45,349 nucleotides of DNA. Origin: Akkermansia muciniphila (lineage in GTDB: Bacteria > Verrucomicrobiota > Verrucomicrobiia > Chthoniobacterales > Chthoniobacteraceae). Positions 1 through 8,144 of this stretch are shown here, piece after piece. Positions within the stretch are counted from its first letter, which is position 1, and every line of letters begins with the position of its first letter. A model generated the notes under the pieces. The model saw nothing but the letters and a program-made list of their open reading frames with translations, searched no databases and had not been told where the DNA came from. The stretch spans positions 1 to 45,349 of the forward strand of contig CAMCYN010000004.1 in assembly GCA_945883955.1 (NCBI GenBank). Reading direction: 5' to 3'. A program made the translations under genes and the position numbers.

Positions 1-125
1 AATTGGAAGCGAGGTTCGGAGGGACATGCGGCAAGTGAGTGCGAAGCCGCCTTTTTTCGCAAGAATGGATCCCGCGTGTGAACCGCGGCTTGCCCACAGC
101 CATCCTCAGGCTACAGAAGCGAGTT

Positions 126-1391
126 GTGAACGCTTCCCCCAGCCTGCTCCTCGCCTTTGCCCTGCTCTCCCAACCGCTGCTTGCAACCGACTGGCCTCAG
201 TGGCGCGGCCCGGACCGCTCCGGCGGCGTCAAAGATCCCGCTCTGCGTTTGGAAAAAATGCCCAGCGACCCGAAACCAGTCTGGCAGATCGAGGTCGGTC
301 CGGGCCAGGCCTCTCCGGTTTTGTCCCAGGGTGTGCTGGTGTTCATGGACGGGATCAACGGCCAGGAAACCGCACACGCCCTCGATGCCGCCACCGGCAA
401 GGAACTCTGGCGGATGGAAGTGGGACCGATGGTGGAATTTCAAAACGCCTACGGCGAAGGCCCCCGTTGCACTCCGCTCATTGACGGCGACCGCGTGTAC
501 GTCCAGTCCTGTAACGGAGAGTTTAAGTGTCTCTCGCTTATGAACGGAAAGCTCATCTGGGGGATCAGCTTTGAAAAACAATTCGAAGCCGTGTGGTTTG
601 GAAACAAGAGCCCGGATCCTGGCTCGAAAGAAACCGCCTCACGCCGTCACGGCAACAACGGCTCGGCCATCATCGACAAGGACCGCATTTTTGTGCCCGT
701 AGGCAGCCCGACCAAAGGCACGCTGGTGGCCTTTGATAAAAAAACGGGCAAGCAACTCTGGGCCGCCGGTAGCGATAACACGGCCTACTCCAGTGTGATG
801 GTCGGCACCTTGGCCGGAGTGCGCCAGGCGATCCATTTTACGGCGGATGCACTCATGGGAGTTGATGCGGCTACAGGAAAGGTGCTGTGGCGTGAGCCAC
901 TCAAAACGGGCGCCAAGCGCCACGTGGCCACTCCGGTGATTGATGGCGACACGGTCACCGTCGCCTCCACTAGTATTGGCACAATCCGGTTCCGGATTTC
1001 GCAGTCCGGCGGCGTCTGGAAGACCGAACGTGCGTGGGAGAATTCGGCTATCAAAACGGTGATCGGAAGTCCGATGCAGATTGGGAAAAACATCTTCACC
1101 ATCGGGCCGGGCTCAAAATGCGACCTCGTCTGCCTCGATGCCGCCACCGGAACGGAGAAATGGAAGGAAAGCGGCCTGGGAGATTATGCCAGTGTGACCG
1201 GAGTGAACGACTGCCTGCTCGTTCTCGACTCCACGGGAGAACTTCGCCTCGTGAGGGCCACCGACTCCAAATACGAGGAATTGGGACGAGCCCATTTTGC
1301 AGGAAAAACCTGGGCGTCTCCTGCCTTCGGAAACGGAAAATTTTACGTCAAAGACGGCTCAAAATTAACTGCCGTCCAATTGGTTCCCTAA
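126..1391 (+). CDS. Secreted PQQ-like beta-propeller repeat protein
   Basis: The protein is built of repeated blades of the type ALDAATGKELW, VAFDKKTGKQLW, GVDAATGKVLW and CLDAATGTEKW, the signature of the PQQ/BamB-like WD40-type propeller. About 14 residues after the likely mature start is a WPQWRGP motif, frequent in exported propeller proteins of planctomycetes and verrucomicrobia. The frame is open from a GTG at 39, but I prefer the GTG at 126: it places a hydrophobic signal peptide (SLLLAFALLSQPLLA) right at the N-terminus, giving 421 residues. Real PQQ-dependent dehydrogenases have catalytic residues and a calcium site that I cannot identify here, so it is more likely a scaffold or ligand-binding propeller than an enzyme. 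It is convergent with the response regulator downstream. Function unknown; fold assignment is firm. Confidence 0.85.
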   Translation: MNASPSLLLAFALLSQPLLATDWPQWRGPDRSGGVKDPALRLEKMPSDPKPVWQIEVGPGQASPVLSQGVLVFMDGINGQETAHALDAATGKELWRMEVGPMVEFQNAYGEGPRCTPLIDGDRVYVQSCNGEFKCLSLMNGKLIWGISFEKQFEAVWFGNKSPDPGSKETASRRHGNNGSAIIDKDRIFVPVGSPTKGTLVAFDKKTGKQLWAAGSDNTAYSSVMVGTLAGVRQAIHFTADALMGVDAATGKVLWREPLKTGAKRHVATPVIDGDTVTVASTSIGTIRFRISQSGGVWKTERAWENSAIKTVIGSPMQIGKNIFTIGPGSKCDLVCLDAATGTEKWKESGLGDYASVTGVNDCLLVLDSTGELRLVRATDSKYEELGRAHFAGKTWASPAFGNGKFYVKDGSKLTAVQLVP

Positions 1392-1436
1392 AGGAATTTG
1401 GCGGCATAAGCCCCTTGGGTTCACTCACCCCCCGGG

Positions 1437-1477
1437 GGCGGACCGCTCCGTAGGCGGTCGACGCCGGGAACATTTTT
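1437..1477 (+). terminator. Possible intrinsic terminator after the propeller gene
   Basis: GACCGC (1441-1446) pairs with GCGGTC (1454-1459) around a 7-base loop. GGCG before it pairs with CGCC after it across a two-base bulge. A run of five T follows at 1473-1477, but seven bases separate it from the stem, so this is a weak candidate. Confidence 0.35.
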
Positions 1478-1511
1478 CGGCCCCATTTCGCCGCGAGCGT
1501 TGAAATAGCCG

Positions 1512-1907
1512 TTAGGCCACCAAACCAAAGGAGCGCAACTCCCAGAGCAACTTGGGCATGGAGAGCGGTTTGATCATGTAACTGTCGCACCCGTCTTCAA
1601 TGGCAGCGGCGATATTTTTGGTATCATCCACCGAGGTGGTCATGATGATTTTGCAGCCCGCTTTGGGATCCATTCCTTTCTCCACTTCGAGCTCGCGAAT
1701 GTGCCGCAGCGCGGTCATCCCATCCATCTCGGGCATCAGGACATCCATACAAATGAGGTCGTATGGTTCGTCGGCATTCAGAGCGAGCAACACAGCCTCA
1801 ATGGCCTCCTTGCCGTTCACGGCGATATGGGTAGCCCCGTAAGTGTTGAGAAATTTCTGCAAGATCAGACGGTTTACGAAATTATCTTCTACGATGAGTG
1901 TTTTCAT
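1512..1907 (-). CDS. Single-domain response regulator (CheY-like)
   Basis: This 131-residue protein is only a receiver domain. It has the acidic pair E7/D8, the phospho-acceptor D55 in the motif ICMDVLMPEMDG, T90/T91 at the switch position and K113 in the MIKPLS motif. It has no output domain, so it probably acts by phosphotransfer or protein contact. AAGGA six bases before the ATG is a good ribosome site. It lies 57 bases downstream of the hybrid kinase on the same strand and is very likely co-transcribed. Inference: it receives phosphate from the kinase's HPt domain, completing a His-Asp-His-Asp relay. The pathway controlled cannot be told from sequence. Confidence 0.93.
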   Translation of the reverse strand: MKTLIVEDNFVNRLILQKFLNTYGATHIAVNGKEAIEAVLLALNADEPYDLICMDVLMPEMDGMTALRHIRELEVEKGMDPKAGCKIIMTTSVDDTKNIAAAIEDGCDSYMIKPLSMPKLLWELRSFGLVA

Positions 1908-1964
1908 GGGCTGTCCTTGAGTTTTTGGGAGAAAAATTTGGCCGGGCGAGGGCTCTTAGGGCGT

Positions 1965-4079
1965 CTATCGGATTCCGCGGATACAACCTAAAACCATCTC
2001 TATCCGGCGGAGGACGGCGGCGAGAGCGACCTCGACTTCACCGAGTAAAAAGGCCGCGTCCGCAGGAAGTTGCAACGCCTGTAAACTGGAGTCCAGACAC
2101 TGACAGCGCTGATACAACACGGTTGCCCCCATTGTAGATGCGAGCCCTTTTAAGGTGTGTGCGGCACGACGCGCCTCCCGAATATCCCCCGCCTCGAGCA
2201 GCGCTCCTCGCAACGCCCCCACAATCGTCGGCTGGCTAGCCACAAACTCGTTCACCACCGTCCAGTACAGATCGGCATCCTCGTTTAAGCGCTCCAAGGC
2301 GGCAGGTGCCTCAGGAAACTCCACGCTGAGTGCGAGCTTGGCGACAGCAGAAGCCGGGCTAAGCGATTCATTGTTAGAAAATTCGGATTCCAATGGCATA
2401 TTTGTCTCCGGAGATAACCGCCGCTTGTCACGCCACCGGTCAATGGTTGCGAAGAGTAAATCGGCATTCACGGGTTTGGGCAGGTAATCTTGCATGCCCG
2501 CGTCCAGACAAGCCTGACGGTCATCAGACATGGCGTCGGCAGTCATGGCGATCACGGGCAAAGTGCTAAAGCGTGAGTTTTTCCGCAAAATCCGCGTCGC
2601 CTCATGCCCGTCGAGAACCGGCATTTGAATATCCATCAGCACCAGATCGAAATCATCGGGCCGGGCATCGAGCGAATCGAGGGCCACCTGACCGTTTTCC
2701 GCAACCGTCAGCCGCACCCCTTCACGCTCCAACAGCTTCGTAGCCAAAAGCACGTTAATGCGATTGTCCTCGACCAACAACACCCGCACTCCGTTCAGGT
2801 TCACTCGAGGCGCCCGCTCGGAAGTGCTCGGACCGGCAATCATTTGGGTAGAAATCCCAAAAGGCAGACTCACCCGAAACAACGACCCTTCTCCGGCACT
2901 CGACTCAAGTTGAATGCGACCACCCATCATATCGACCAAATGTCGGCTGATGGCCAAACCGAGTCCCGTGCCACCAAAGCGACGTGTGGTGGAGGTGTCA
3001 GCCTGCTCAAAGGGATGAAAGATCCGCTTTTGCTGGTCGGGAGAAATGCCAATGCCGGTGTCCTTGACCTCAAACTGCAATTCGGTCGAGAGACCATCGC
3101 TCGAGGTACTTTCCACGCGGACGGTGAGGGTCACCATCCCCTTTTTGGTAAACTTGAGGGCGTTGCTCAACAGGTTGTTAAGGATCTGGCGCATACGTAG
3201 CGCGTCTCCGAGCAATCCCCTCGGCACTTCCGGCGACCGAACAATATCAAACTGAATATCCTTCTCCGCAGCAAGTTGACCAAAAAGGCTCTTCACCAGC
3301 TCCAGGGACCGATCGAGATCAAACGGCAGCTTTTCAATCCGAAGTTTACCTGCCTCAATTTTGGTTAAATCCAGAATGTCGTTGAGGATACCCAGCAGGG
3401 AAGCGGCAGACTCGCTCGCCTTGAGAATCAGCTCCCGTTCTGCCGCAGGCAGCTCTCCCTCCAAGGCCAGCTGCGTGAGCCCAATAATTCCGTGCATCGG
3501 GGTTCGAACCTCATGGCTCATATTCGCCAAAAAGTCGCCCTTGATCCGGTTGGCATTCTCGGCCGCGTCTTTGGCAGCCTGGAGCTCGACATTTTGAAGG
3601 CTCAACAGTTCACGTCCCTGTTTGGCTTCGTTGATCTGTCGGCGGACAATGCCCGCCTGCAACCGGACCAGGGTCTCAAATGTGATTACTCCGAGGTAAT
3701 TACCTGCCGTGTCAGCCAGCGCCACATCCTGCAAAAACGCATCTCCACTCCGCGACAGCGTCATCTGAAGCACATCCAGAATAGGTGTACCCTCGACCAC
3801 ACACAGGCAATCCGGAGAGAGATGAGTAAGCAGGCTGGCTCTGGAATAGAGCGCAAATCCAAACCGGCCGCTCAGTAACTGGATGATGTGTGCTCTGGAA
3901 ATGGCACCGATGAGGCGGGCGCCAACCGTAACAGCCACGATCTTCTCGGAATGGTGACGCAAGCTTTCGTAAGCCTCTTCTACTGTGAGCGATGCAGACA
4001 CAGACAAATCATGCGAAATAAGAGATCGCAGGATAGGTTGATCTATCTGATCGCTCAGGCCGTCTATTGCCTGAATCAT
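1965..4079 (-). CDS. CBS-containing hybrid histidine kinase with receiver and HPt domains
   Basis: Domains in order over 704 residues: a CBS-domain pair (about 18-140); a short coiled coil (145-180); HisKA with phospho-accepting H189 in [15 protein letters not shown]; an HATPase domain with N-box [11 protein letters not shown] (301-311), DTGIG (340-344) and [10 protein letters not shown]; a receiver domain with E437/D438, D483 in [11 protein letters not shown] and K535; and an HPt domain with H641 in [10 protein letters not shown]. No membrane segment is visible, so it should be cytoplasmic. CBS pairs bind adenine nucleotides or SAM in other proteins, so an energy or metabolite signal is a reasonable guess for the input. 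All phosphorelay residues are intact. The single-domain regulator follows 57 bases downstream. Confidence 0.95.
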   Translation of the reverse strand: MIQAIDGLSDQIDQPILRSLISHDLSVSASLTVEEAYESLRHHSEKIVAVTVGARLIGAISRAHIIQLLSGRFGFALYSRASLLTHLSPDCLCVVEGTPILDVLQMTLSRSGDAFLQDVALADTAGNYLGVITFETLVRLQAGIVRRQINEAKQGRELLSLQNVELQAAKDAAENANRIKGDFLANMSHEVRTPMHGIIGLTQLALEGELPAAERELILKASESAASLLGILNDILDLTKIEAGKLRIEKLPFDLDRSLELVKSLFGQLAAEKDIQFDIVRSPEVPRGLLGDALRMRQILNNLLSNALKFTKKGMVTLTVRVESTSSDGLSTELQFEVKDTGIGISPDQQKRIFHPFEQADTSTTRRFGGTGLGLAISRHLVDMMGGRIQLESSAGEGSLFRVSLPFGISTQMIAGPSTSERAPRVNLNGVRVLLVEDNRINVLLATKLLEREGVRLTVAENGQVALDSLDARPDDFDLVLMDIQMPVLDGHEATRILRKNSRFSTLPVIAMTADAMSDDRQACLDAGMQDYLPKPVNADLLFATIDRWRDKRRLSPETNMPLESEFSNNESLSPASAVAKLALSVEFPEAPAALERLNEDADLYWTVVNEFVASQPTIVGALRGALLEAGDIREARRAAHTLKGLASTMGATVLYQRCQCLDSSLQALQLPADAAFLLGEVEVALAAVLRRIEMVLGCIRGIR

Positions 4080-4188
4080 ACACCCTGATTAGCACACATG
4101 TTAGGTCCGAATAGTATGTAATCTTGCTGCAATCCTCCGGAATCCCCCCGGGAACACCCGTACACTGAGAACCGAAAGCCAAAGCACA

Positions 4189-4731
4189 TTATGGCCAATC
4201 CACCTCCACACTCTGGCGGTTTTGGAACTTGTCCACGTACTGGAGCTTTTTGTGAATCACCCCGTGTTCGTGCACTAACTTGGTACATTTGACGTCAAAA
4301 CAGCAGTACTCGGCAATATCCAGCATTCGCCCCTCTCTCCACCAGCGGATCGCATCGAGTCCGTCGCCGGTTTTTCCGACTCCCAGAGTGGCCGAGGCAA
4401 TCGAATCCAGACTCAAGCGATGCCCCAGTTTCTTTTGCACCTCCACCATCAGATCCAGCGTCCGGGCCGCGTGGGAGAGATCCAGCACGGTATAGCCCGC
4501 GAGGACTTCATAATCAAAATTGAGCACGTTAAACCCTACCACCAAATCGGCCCGAACCAGCTGATCAACAAGCTCGTGCACTTCTTTTTCGGGGTATACC
4601 CGGTACTCGCCGGCGGCCGTCGAATAAGTGACCGCCAGCGACATCCCCATGTCCCGCTTGCGGTCCCAGCCACCGGCATCATTGGCGGAACGCTGAGTTT
4701 CGAGATCAAAATAGACAATATCCTGAGCCAT
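4189..4731 (-). CDS. RNase H-fold 3'-5' exonuclease-like protein (DEDDy type)
   Basis: Exonuclease motifs can be read across 180 residues: ExoI FDLET with D9 and E11, ExoII VGFNVLNFDYEVL with D73, and ExoIII YCCFD with Y142 and D146 in Y-x3-D spacing. This makes it a DEDDy member of the RNase H-like superfamily, similar to the stand-alone YprB-type family. Short length and lack of extra domains fit a single nuclease domain. Substrate (RNA or DNA) is unknown. It starts 12 bases after the stop of the thioredoxin-like gene and is probably co-transcribed with it. The leader before the ATG is C/T-rich (CTCCC, CCCCCC) with no Shine-Dalgarno site. Confidence 0.8.
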   Translation of the reverse strand: MAQDIVYFDLETQRSANDAGGWDRKRDMGMSLAVTYSTAAGEYRVYPEKEVHELVDQLVRADLVVGFNVLNFDYEVLAGYTVLDLSHAARTLDLMVEVQKKLGHRLSLDSIASATLGVGKTGDGLDAIRWWREGRMLDIAEYCCFDVKCTKLVHEHGVIHKKLQYVDKFQNRQSVEVDWP

Positions 4732-4743
4732 GGCAGCGGGGGG

Positions 4744-5346
4744 TTAGTGGGAGAAATACTTCGGCTCGTTTCCAGCCTTCCACTTGATGTTGCAGCCGAT
4801 GCTAGGCCGCTGGTTTTCGGAAACGGGCAACCCTGCGAGCGTAGCATCAATGGCGGCCCGGAGGTCTTCGCCATTGAGAAACCCGGCGCCGGGCCGGTCC
4901 GGGCCGCGACTGGGCCGCGAGCTATCGAGCTGGCCGCGATAGACCAGTTTGCGCTGCACATCGAAGAGGAAGAAGTCCGGGGTGCAGGCGGCCGAATAGG
5001 CCCGCGCCACCGCTTGTGAATCATCAAATAAAACAGGAAATGAAAACCCCTGATCGGCGGCGAACTTCGCCGTTGGGGCGGGAGCATCCTGCGGATATTC
5101 AGCGATGTCATTGGAAGAAATCGCCACGATCGCCAGCGATTGAGGCGCGTAATCCCGGCCCAAACGCGCTAATTCCGGCGCCACATGAACGACATAGGGA
5201 CAATGGGCACAGAGAAAAACGACAAGCAGAGCCTGTTTTCCATCGAACTCTCCGAGGTGCACTGTCTGCCCGGTAGTGACATCCGCCAGGGCAAAGGCCG
5301 GGGCTCGGGTTCCTAAGTCAAGCATCGTGGATTGAGTCGCAGCCAT
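4744..5346 (-). CDS. Thioredoxin-fold / AhpC-TSA family redox protein
   Basis: The core LVVFLCAHCPYVVHVAPEL holds a CxxC redox pair in the CxHCPYV context typical of a cytosolic peroxiredoxin-like thioredoxin family. It is followed by the VAISSND strand and a PDFFLFD segment with the cis-proline region. I chose the ATG giving MAATQSTMLDLG; an upstream GTG at 5385 adds 13 residues without family similarity. The protein has 200 residues and no signal peptide, so it is probably cytoplasmic. The C-terminal GCNIKWK is commonly conserved in this family. It likely reduces or senses disulphides or peroxides; the partner is unknown. It is divergent from purU and upstream of the DEDDy nuclease gene. 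Confidence 0.85.
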   Translation of the reverse strand: MAATQSTMLDLGTRAPAFALADVTTGQTVHLGEFDGKQALLVVFLCAHCPYVVHVAPELARLGRDYAPQSLAIVAISSNDIAEYPQDAPAPTAKFAADQGFSFPVLFDDSQAVARAYSAACTPDFFLFDVQRKLVYRGQLDSSRPSRGPDRPGAGFLNGEDLRAAIDATLAGLPVSENQRPSIGCNIKWKAGNEPKYFSH

Positions 5347-5478
5347 ATCTAAGGATATGCAACCTAGGTCAGATTGGAAATCCACCAGTTTCGATCACTC
5401 GCGTTTTGCGGCGGTGGATTTGGAGCGGATGAAATTGACGTTCCGGACGATACGTACCTTGTGCAAAGCTAAACCTGT

Positions 5479-6333
5479 ATGCCCTCCACCCTGCTCAAAC
5501 TCTCCTGTCCGGATCGTGTCGGCTTACTTGCGAAGATCGCAAACTTCGTAGCCGGACATGGCGGTAATCTTCAAGAAGTCCATCAGTTTACGGATCCCGC
5601 AGAGGGTTGGTTTTTTGCACGTCTGGCAATCCAGACCAGTACGCTACAACAAAATTTGGAGGGGCTTCGCGCCACCTTTGCGCCACTTGCCCTGGAATTG
5701 GGGGCCGATTGGTCCATTCGCCCGATCGATTCCCGGCCACGCGTGATCCTGATGGTCAGCAAGCTCGGACATTGCCTAACAGACCTGCTCTGGCGCTGGC
5801 GTTCGGGCGAATTGACCTTCGATATCCCATGTGTGATTTCCAATCACGAAAGCCTGCGCGCCTTCGTCGAACGCGAGGGAATCCCTTTTCATTACATTCC
5901 AGTCAGCGACGAAACCAAGGCGGCGGCTTTTAAAAAAATGGACGCCATCTGGGCCGAATCCCGCGCCGATCTGGTGGTTCTGGCCCGTTACATGCAGGTG
6001 GTCCCTCAGGATTTGTGCATCAAATGGCCCAATCAGATCATGAACATCCACCACAGTTTTCTCCCCTCGTTTGTCGGAGCCAACCCCTATCAGCGCGCCC
6101 ACCAGCGTGGAGTGAAACTCATTGGCGCCACCTGCCACTACGCCACCGCCTGTCTGGACGAAGGTCCCATAATCGAACAGGAAGTGACCCGCGTGGAACA
6201 CTTCCACTCCGAAGCCGACCTCCTGCGGCTCGGCCGCGACTGCGAACGCCTGGCACTCGCACGCGGGCTCCGCTATCACCTCACCGAACGTGTTCTGGTT
6301 CGGGGAAACCGGACGATTGTTTTCCGCGATTAA
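5479..6333 (+). CDS. purU: Formyltetrahydrofolate deformylase
   Basis: PurU hydrolyses 10-formyl-tetrahydrofolate to formate and tetrahydrofolate, balancing one-carbon pools and supplying formate for purine synthesis. The 284-residue protein has an N-terminal ACT domain (about 5-80, beginning LKLSCPDRVGLLAKI) and a C-terminal formyl-transferase fold. The catalytic triad is visible: N189 and H191 in MNIHHSFLPSF and D227 in YATACLDEGPI. Length matches the family. The end nearly abuts the stop of convergent uvrC (overlap of four bases). No strong ribosome site precedes the ATG. Confidence 0.95.
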   Translation: MPSTLLKLSCPDRVGLLAKIANFVAGHGGNLQEVHQFTDPAEGWFFARLAIQTSTLQQNLEGLRATFAPLALELGADWSIRPIDSRPRVILMVSKLGHCLTDLLWRWRSGELTFDIPCVISNHESLRAFVEREGIPFHYIPVSDETKAAAFKKMDAIWAESRADLVVLARYMQVVPQDLCIKWPNQIMNIHHSFLPSFVGANPYQRAHQRGVKLIGATCHYATACLDEGPIIEQEVTRVEHFHSEADLLRLGRDCERLALARGLRYHLTERVLVRGNRTIVFRD

Positions 6334-7973
6334 GCCGCCGGGTCGGCCTGCTTCTTTCCCAAAAACTCCAGCACCTGCCCGGCAAGTCGCAGACTGATCC
6401 CGTCCAGCGCAGCGATTTCCTCGAGCGAAGCGTTTCGGAGTCTCGCCACCGAACCGAACCGCTTGAGAAGTTGAGTTTTGCGAAGAGTCGAAATCCCAGG
6501 ACATTCGTCCAGCAGACTCTCCGAGATCCGCCGTTTGAGCAGGATCTGATGGTAGCTATTGGCAAAGCGATGAGCCTCATCCCGAATCCTCTGCATGAGG
6601 CGCAACGCACCGCTGCTTTGAGGCAGCACCAGGGGCTCGGAACGTCCCGGCCGGTAAATTTCCTCAAACTCCTTTGCGAGCCCCACGATCGGCAGATCAT
6701 ATAGCCCCAGACGCTGCAATTCCGCACACGCCGAGGAGAGCTGCCCCTTGCCTCCGTCGACAATGATCAGATCGGGTAACCCCACCTCGGCACGCCTGGC
6801 CGCGTCGCCATCGGACTCCTGGGTCTCGGAAAAGTCCACCCACGGCTCCTCGATGAGGTATCCCTCGGGCGGACCTTTTTCCGCGACTCGCGAGCTCCCC
6901 TCTCGCAGCACCCGCGCATAACGCCGGCGCACCACTTCGGCCATACTCGCAAAATCGTTTTGCCCCTCCACCGTGGTGATTCTGTACCGCCGATAACTCT
7001 TCTTGTCGGGCACGCCGTCCCGGAAACACACCATGGAAGCGACGATGTAAGTGGAGGAGATATTAGAGATATCAAAACACTCCATGTGACGGGGAGGCCG
7101 CGGCAACCGAAGAGCCTCCTGCAAACCGGCCATATCGTTTTCGGGGTGCACCGTACTGGGTAAAGAATGGCGGGTGAATTTGCGGGTGGGCTCGGCCGTG
7201 GTCCGAAGATTGGTCAGGATGTTGCGGAGTTCGGCGGCACGCTCAAAGTCGAGCCGGTCGGCTGCCGCGCGCATTTCCAGTTCGAGCCCGGCCATGATCT
7301 CTTTGGAATGGCCTTCAAAAAACTCACAGGCCTTGGCCACCCGCTCCCGATACTGCGCACTCGAAGTTTGCGCGAGTCGGAAGGACACCTGATAGGTGGC
7401 GCTTTTTAATTCGCGTTCGGTCGGATTGCCCCGACCAAACGTCAGAACACCAAACTTTTTGCGCAGAAACGCCATAGTCTGCCGCAAGGCTGACGAATGA
7501 ACAAAGGGCCCGAAATAACGCGCCCCATCCTCGGTTCGCTGCCTGGCATAACGAAAGCGAGGCCACTCTTCCTGCAAACTGACCTTCACCATCAAAAATC
7601 CAGCATCGTCCCGGAGCGCAATGTTATATCTTGGGCGATATTCCCGGATCAGTTTGCCTTCGAGTACAAGCGCCTCAGTTTCCGTAAGAACCGTATGCCA
7701 TTCCACGTCCCAGATACTGTCCAGCAAGGCACGGGTCTTGGGATCGGCCGTCATACGCCTGGAGGGCATAAAATACTGAGAAACCCGACGTTTAAGATCC
7801 TTGGCCTTACCGACATAAATGACCCGGTGAATCCGGTCCCGCATGATATAAATGCCGGGTTTGTGCGGGAGTTCGCGTAATTTGGGGCGCAAATCAGGCT
7901 TCTCTCGCAAGATCGGTGCCATAGGGACAGTGGCGGGGTCAGCCATAGGGAGACTTTCCAACAGGTCGGGCAC
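6330..7973 (-). CDS. uvrC: UvrC-like excinuclease subunit lacking the Fe-S cysteines and central segment
   Basis: UvrC makes the two incisions in nucleotide excision repair. Visible domains (numbered from GTG 7973): GIY-YIG nuclease (GIY 40-42, YVG 53-55, catalytic E105); UVR motif (about 231-255); RNase H-like nuclease with D301 (FDISN), D406 (IIVDGGKGQ) and H468 (RDEAH); and tandem HhH (about 490-545). Both nuclease sites are intact. Two oddities stand out: the region that normally carries four cysteines (about 176-206) has none, and the usual stretch of over 100 residues between the UVR motif and the FDISN strand is cut to about 45. A segment of about 40 residues is inserted before the second catalytic Asp. 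The GTG abuts a GAGGAA, so ATG 7946 is an alternative start. Confidence 0.9.
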   Translation of the reverse strand: MPDLLESLPMADPATVPMAPILREKPDLRPKLRELPHKPGIYIMRDRIHRVIYVGKAKDLKRRVSQYFMPSRRMTADPKTRALLDSIWDVEWHTVLTETEALVLEGKLIREYRPRYNIALRDDAGFLMVKVSLQEEWPRFRYARQRTEDGARYFGPFVHSSALRQTMAFLRKKFGVLTFGRGNPTERELKSATYQVSFRLAQTSSAQYRERVAKACEFFEGHSKEIMAGLELEMRAAADRLDFERAAELRNILTNLRTTAEPTRKFTRHSLPSTVHPENDMAGLQEALRLPRPPRHMECFDISNISSTYIVASMVCFRDGVPDKKSYRRYRITTVEGQNDFASMAEVVRRRYARVLREGSSRVAEKGPPEGYLIEEPWVDFSETQESDGDAARRAEVGLPDLIIVDGGKGQLSSACAELQRLGLYDLPIVGLAKEFEEIYRPGRSEPLVLPQSSGALRLMQRIRDEAHRFANSYHQILLKRRISESLLDECPGISTLRKTQLLKRFGSVARLRNASLEEIAALDGISLRLAGQVLEFLGKKQADPAA

Positions 7974-8002
7974 TTCCTCAAGAGTCAGATCTGGAACCCC
8001 TA

Positions 8003-8053
8003 GGATAAAATAAGAAGGGGCCGCCGGCGAGCGAAGCTCAACCGACGACCCCT
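8003..8053 (-). terminator. Intrinsic terminator of carB
   Basis: Read on the minus strand, AGGGGTCGTCGG (8053-8042) pairs fully with CCGGCGGCCCCT (8027-8016) using two G:U pairs. An inner GAGC-TTC-GCTC hairpin caps it. The tail TCTTATTTTATCC follows. The hairpin is perfect only as minus-strand RNA, because the two wobbles become C:A mismatches on the plus strand, which assigns the direction. It lies about 30-45 bases before the uvrC start. Confidence 0.85.
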
Positions 8054-8144
8054 CTGTTCCCCCCAGAACAATAAGTACAATCCGAGGACGGTTTATCCCT
8101 TAGGGAACTTTGAGTTTTTTTATAGGAGACTTCCCGAGGCGGTC

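Noticed and set aside
26-484. Open frame starting at an ATG just after GGAGGG at the window start
   Set aside because: Despite the good ribosome-like site, it overlaps the PQQ-like propeller gene in another frame and its Arg/Pro-rich product has no family features.
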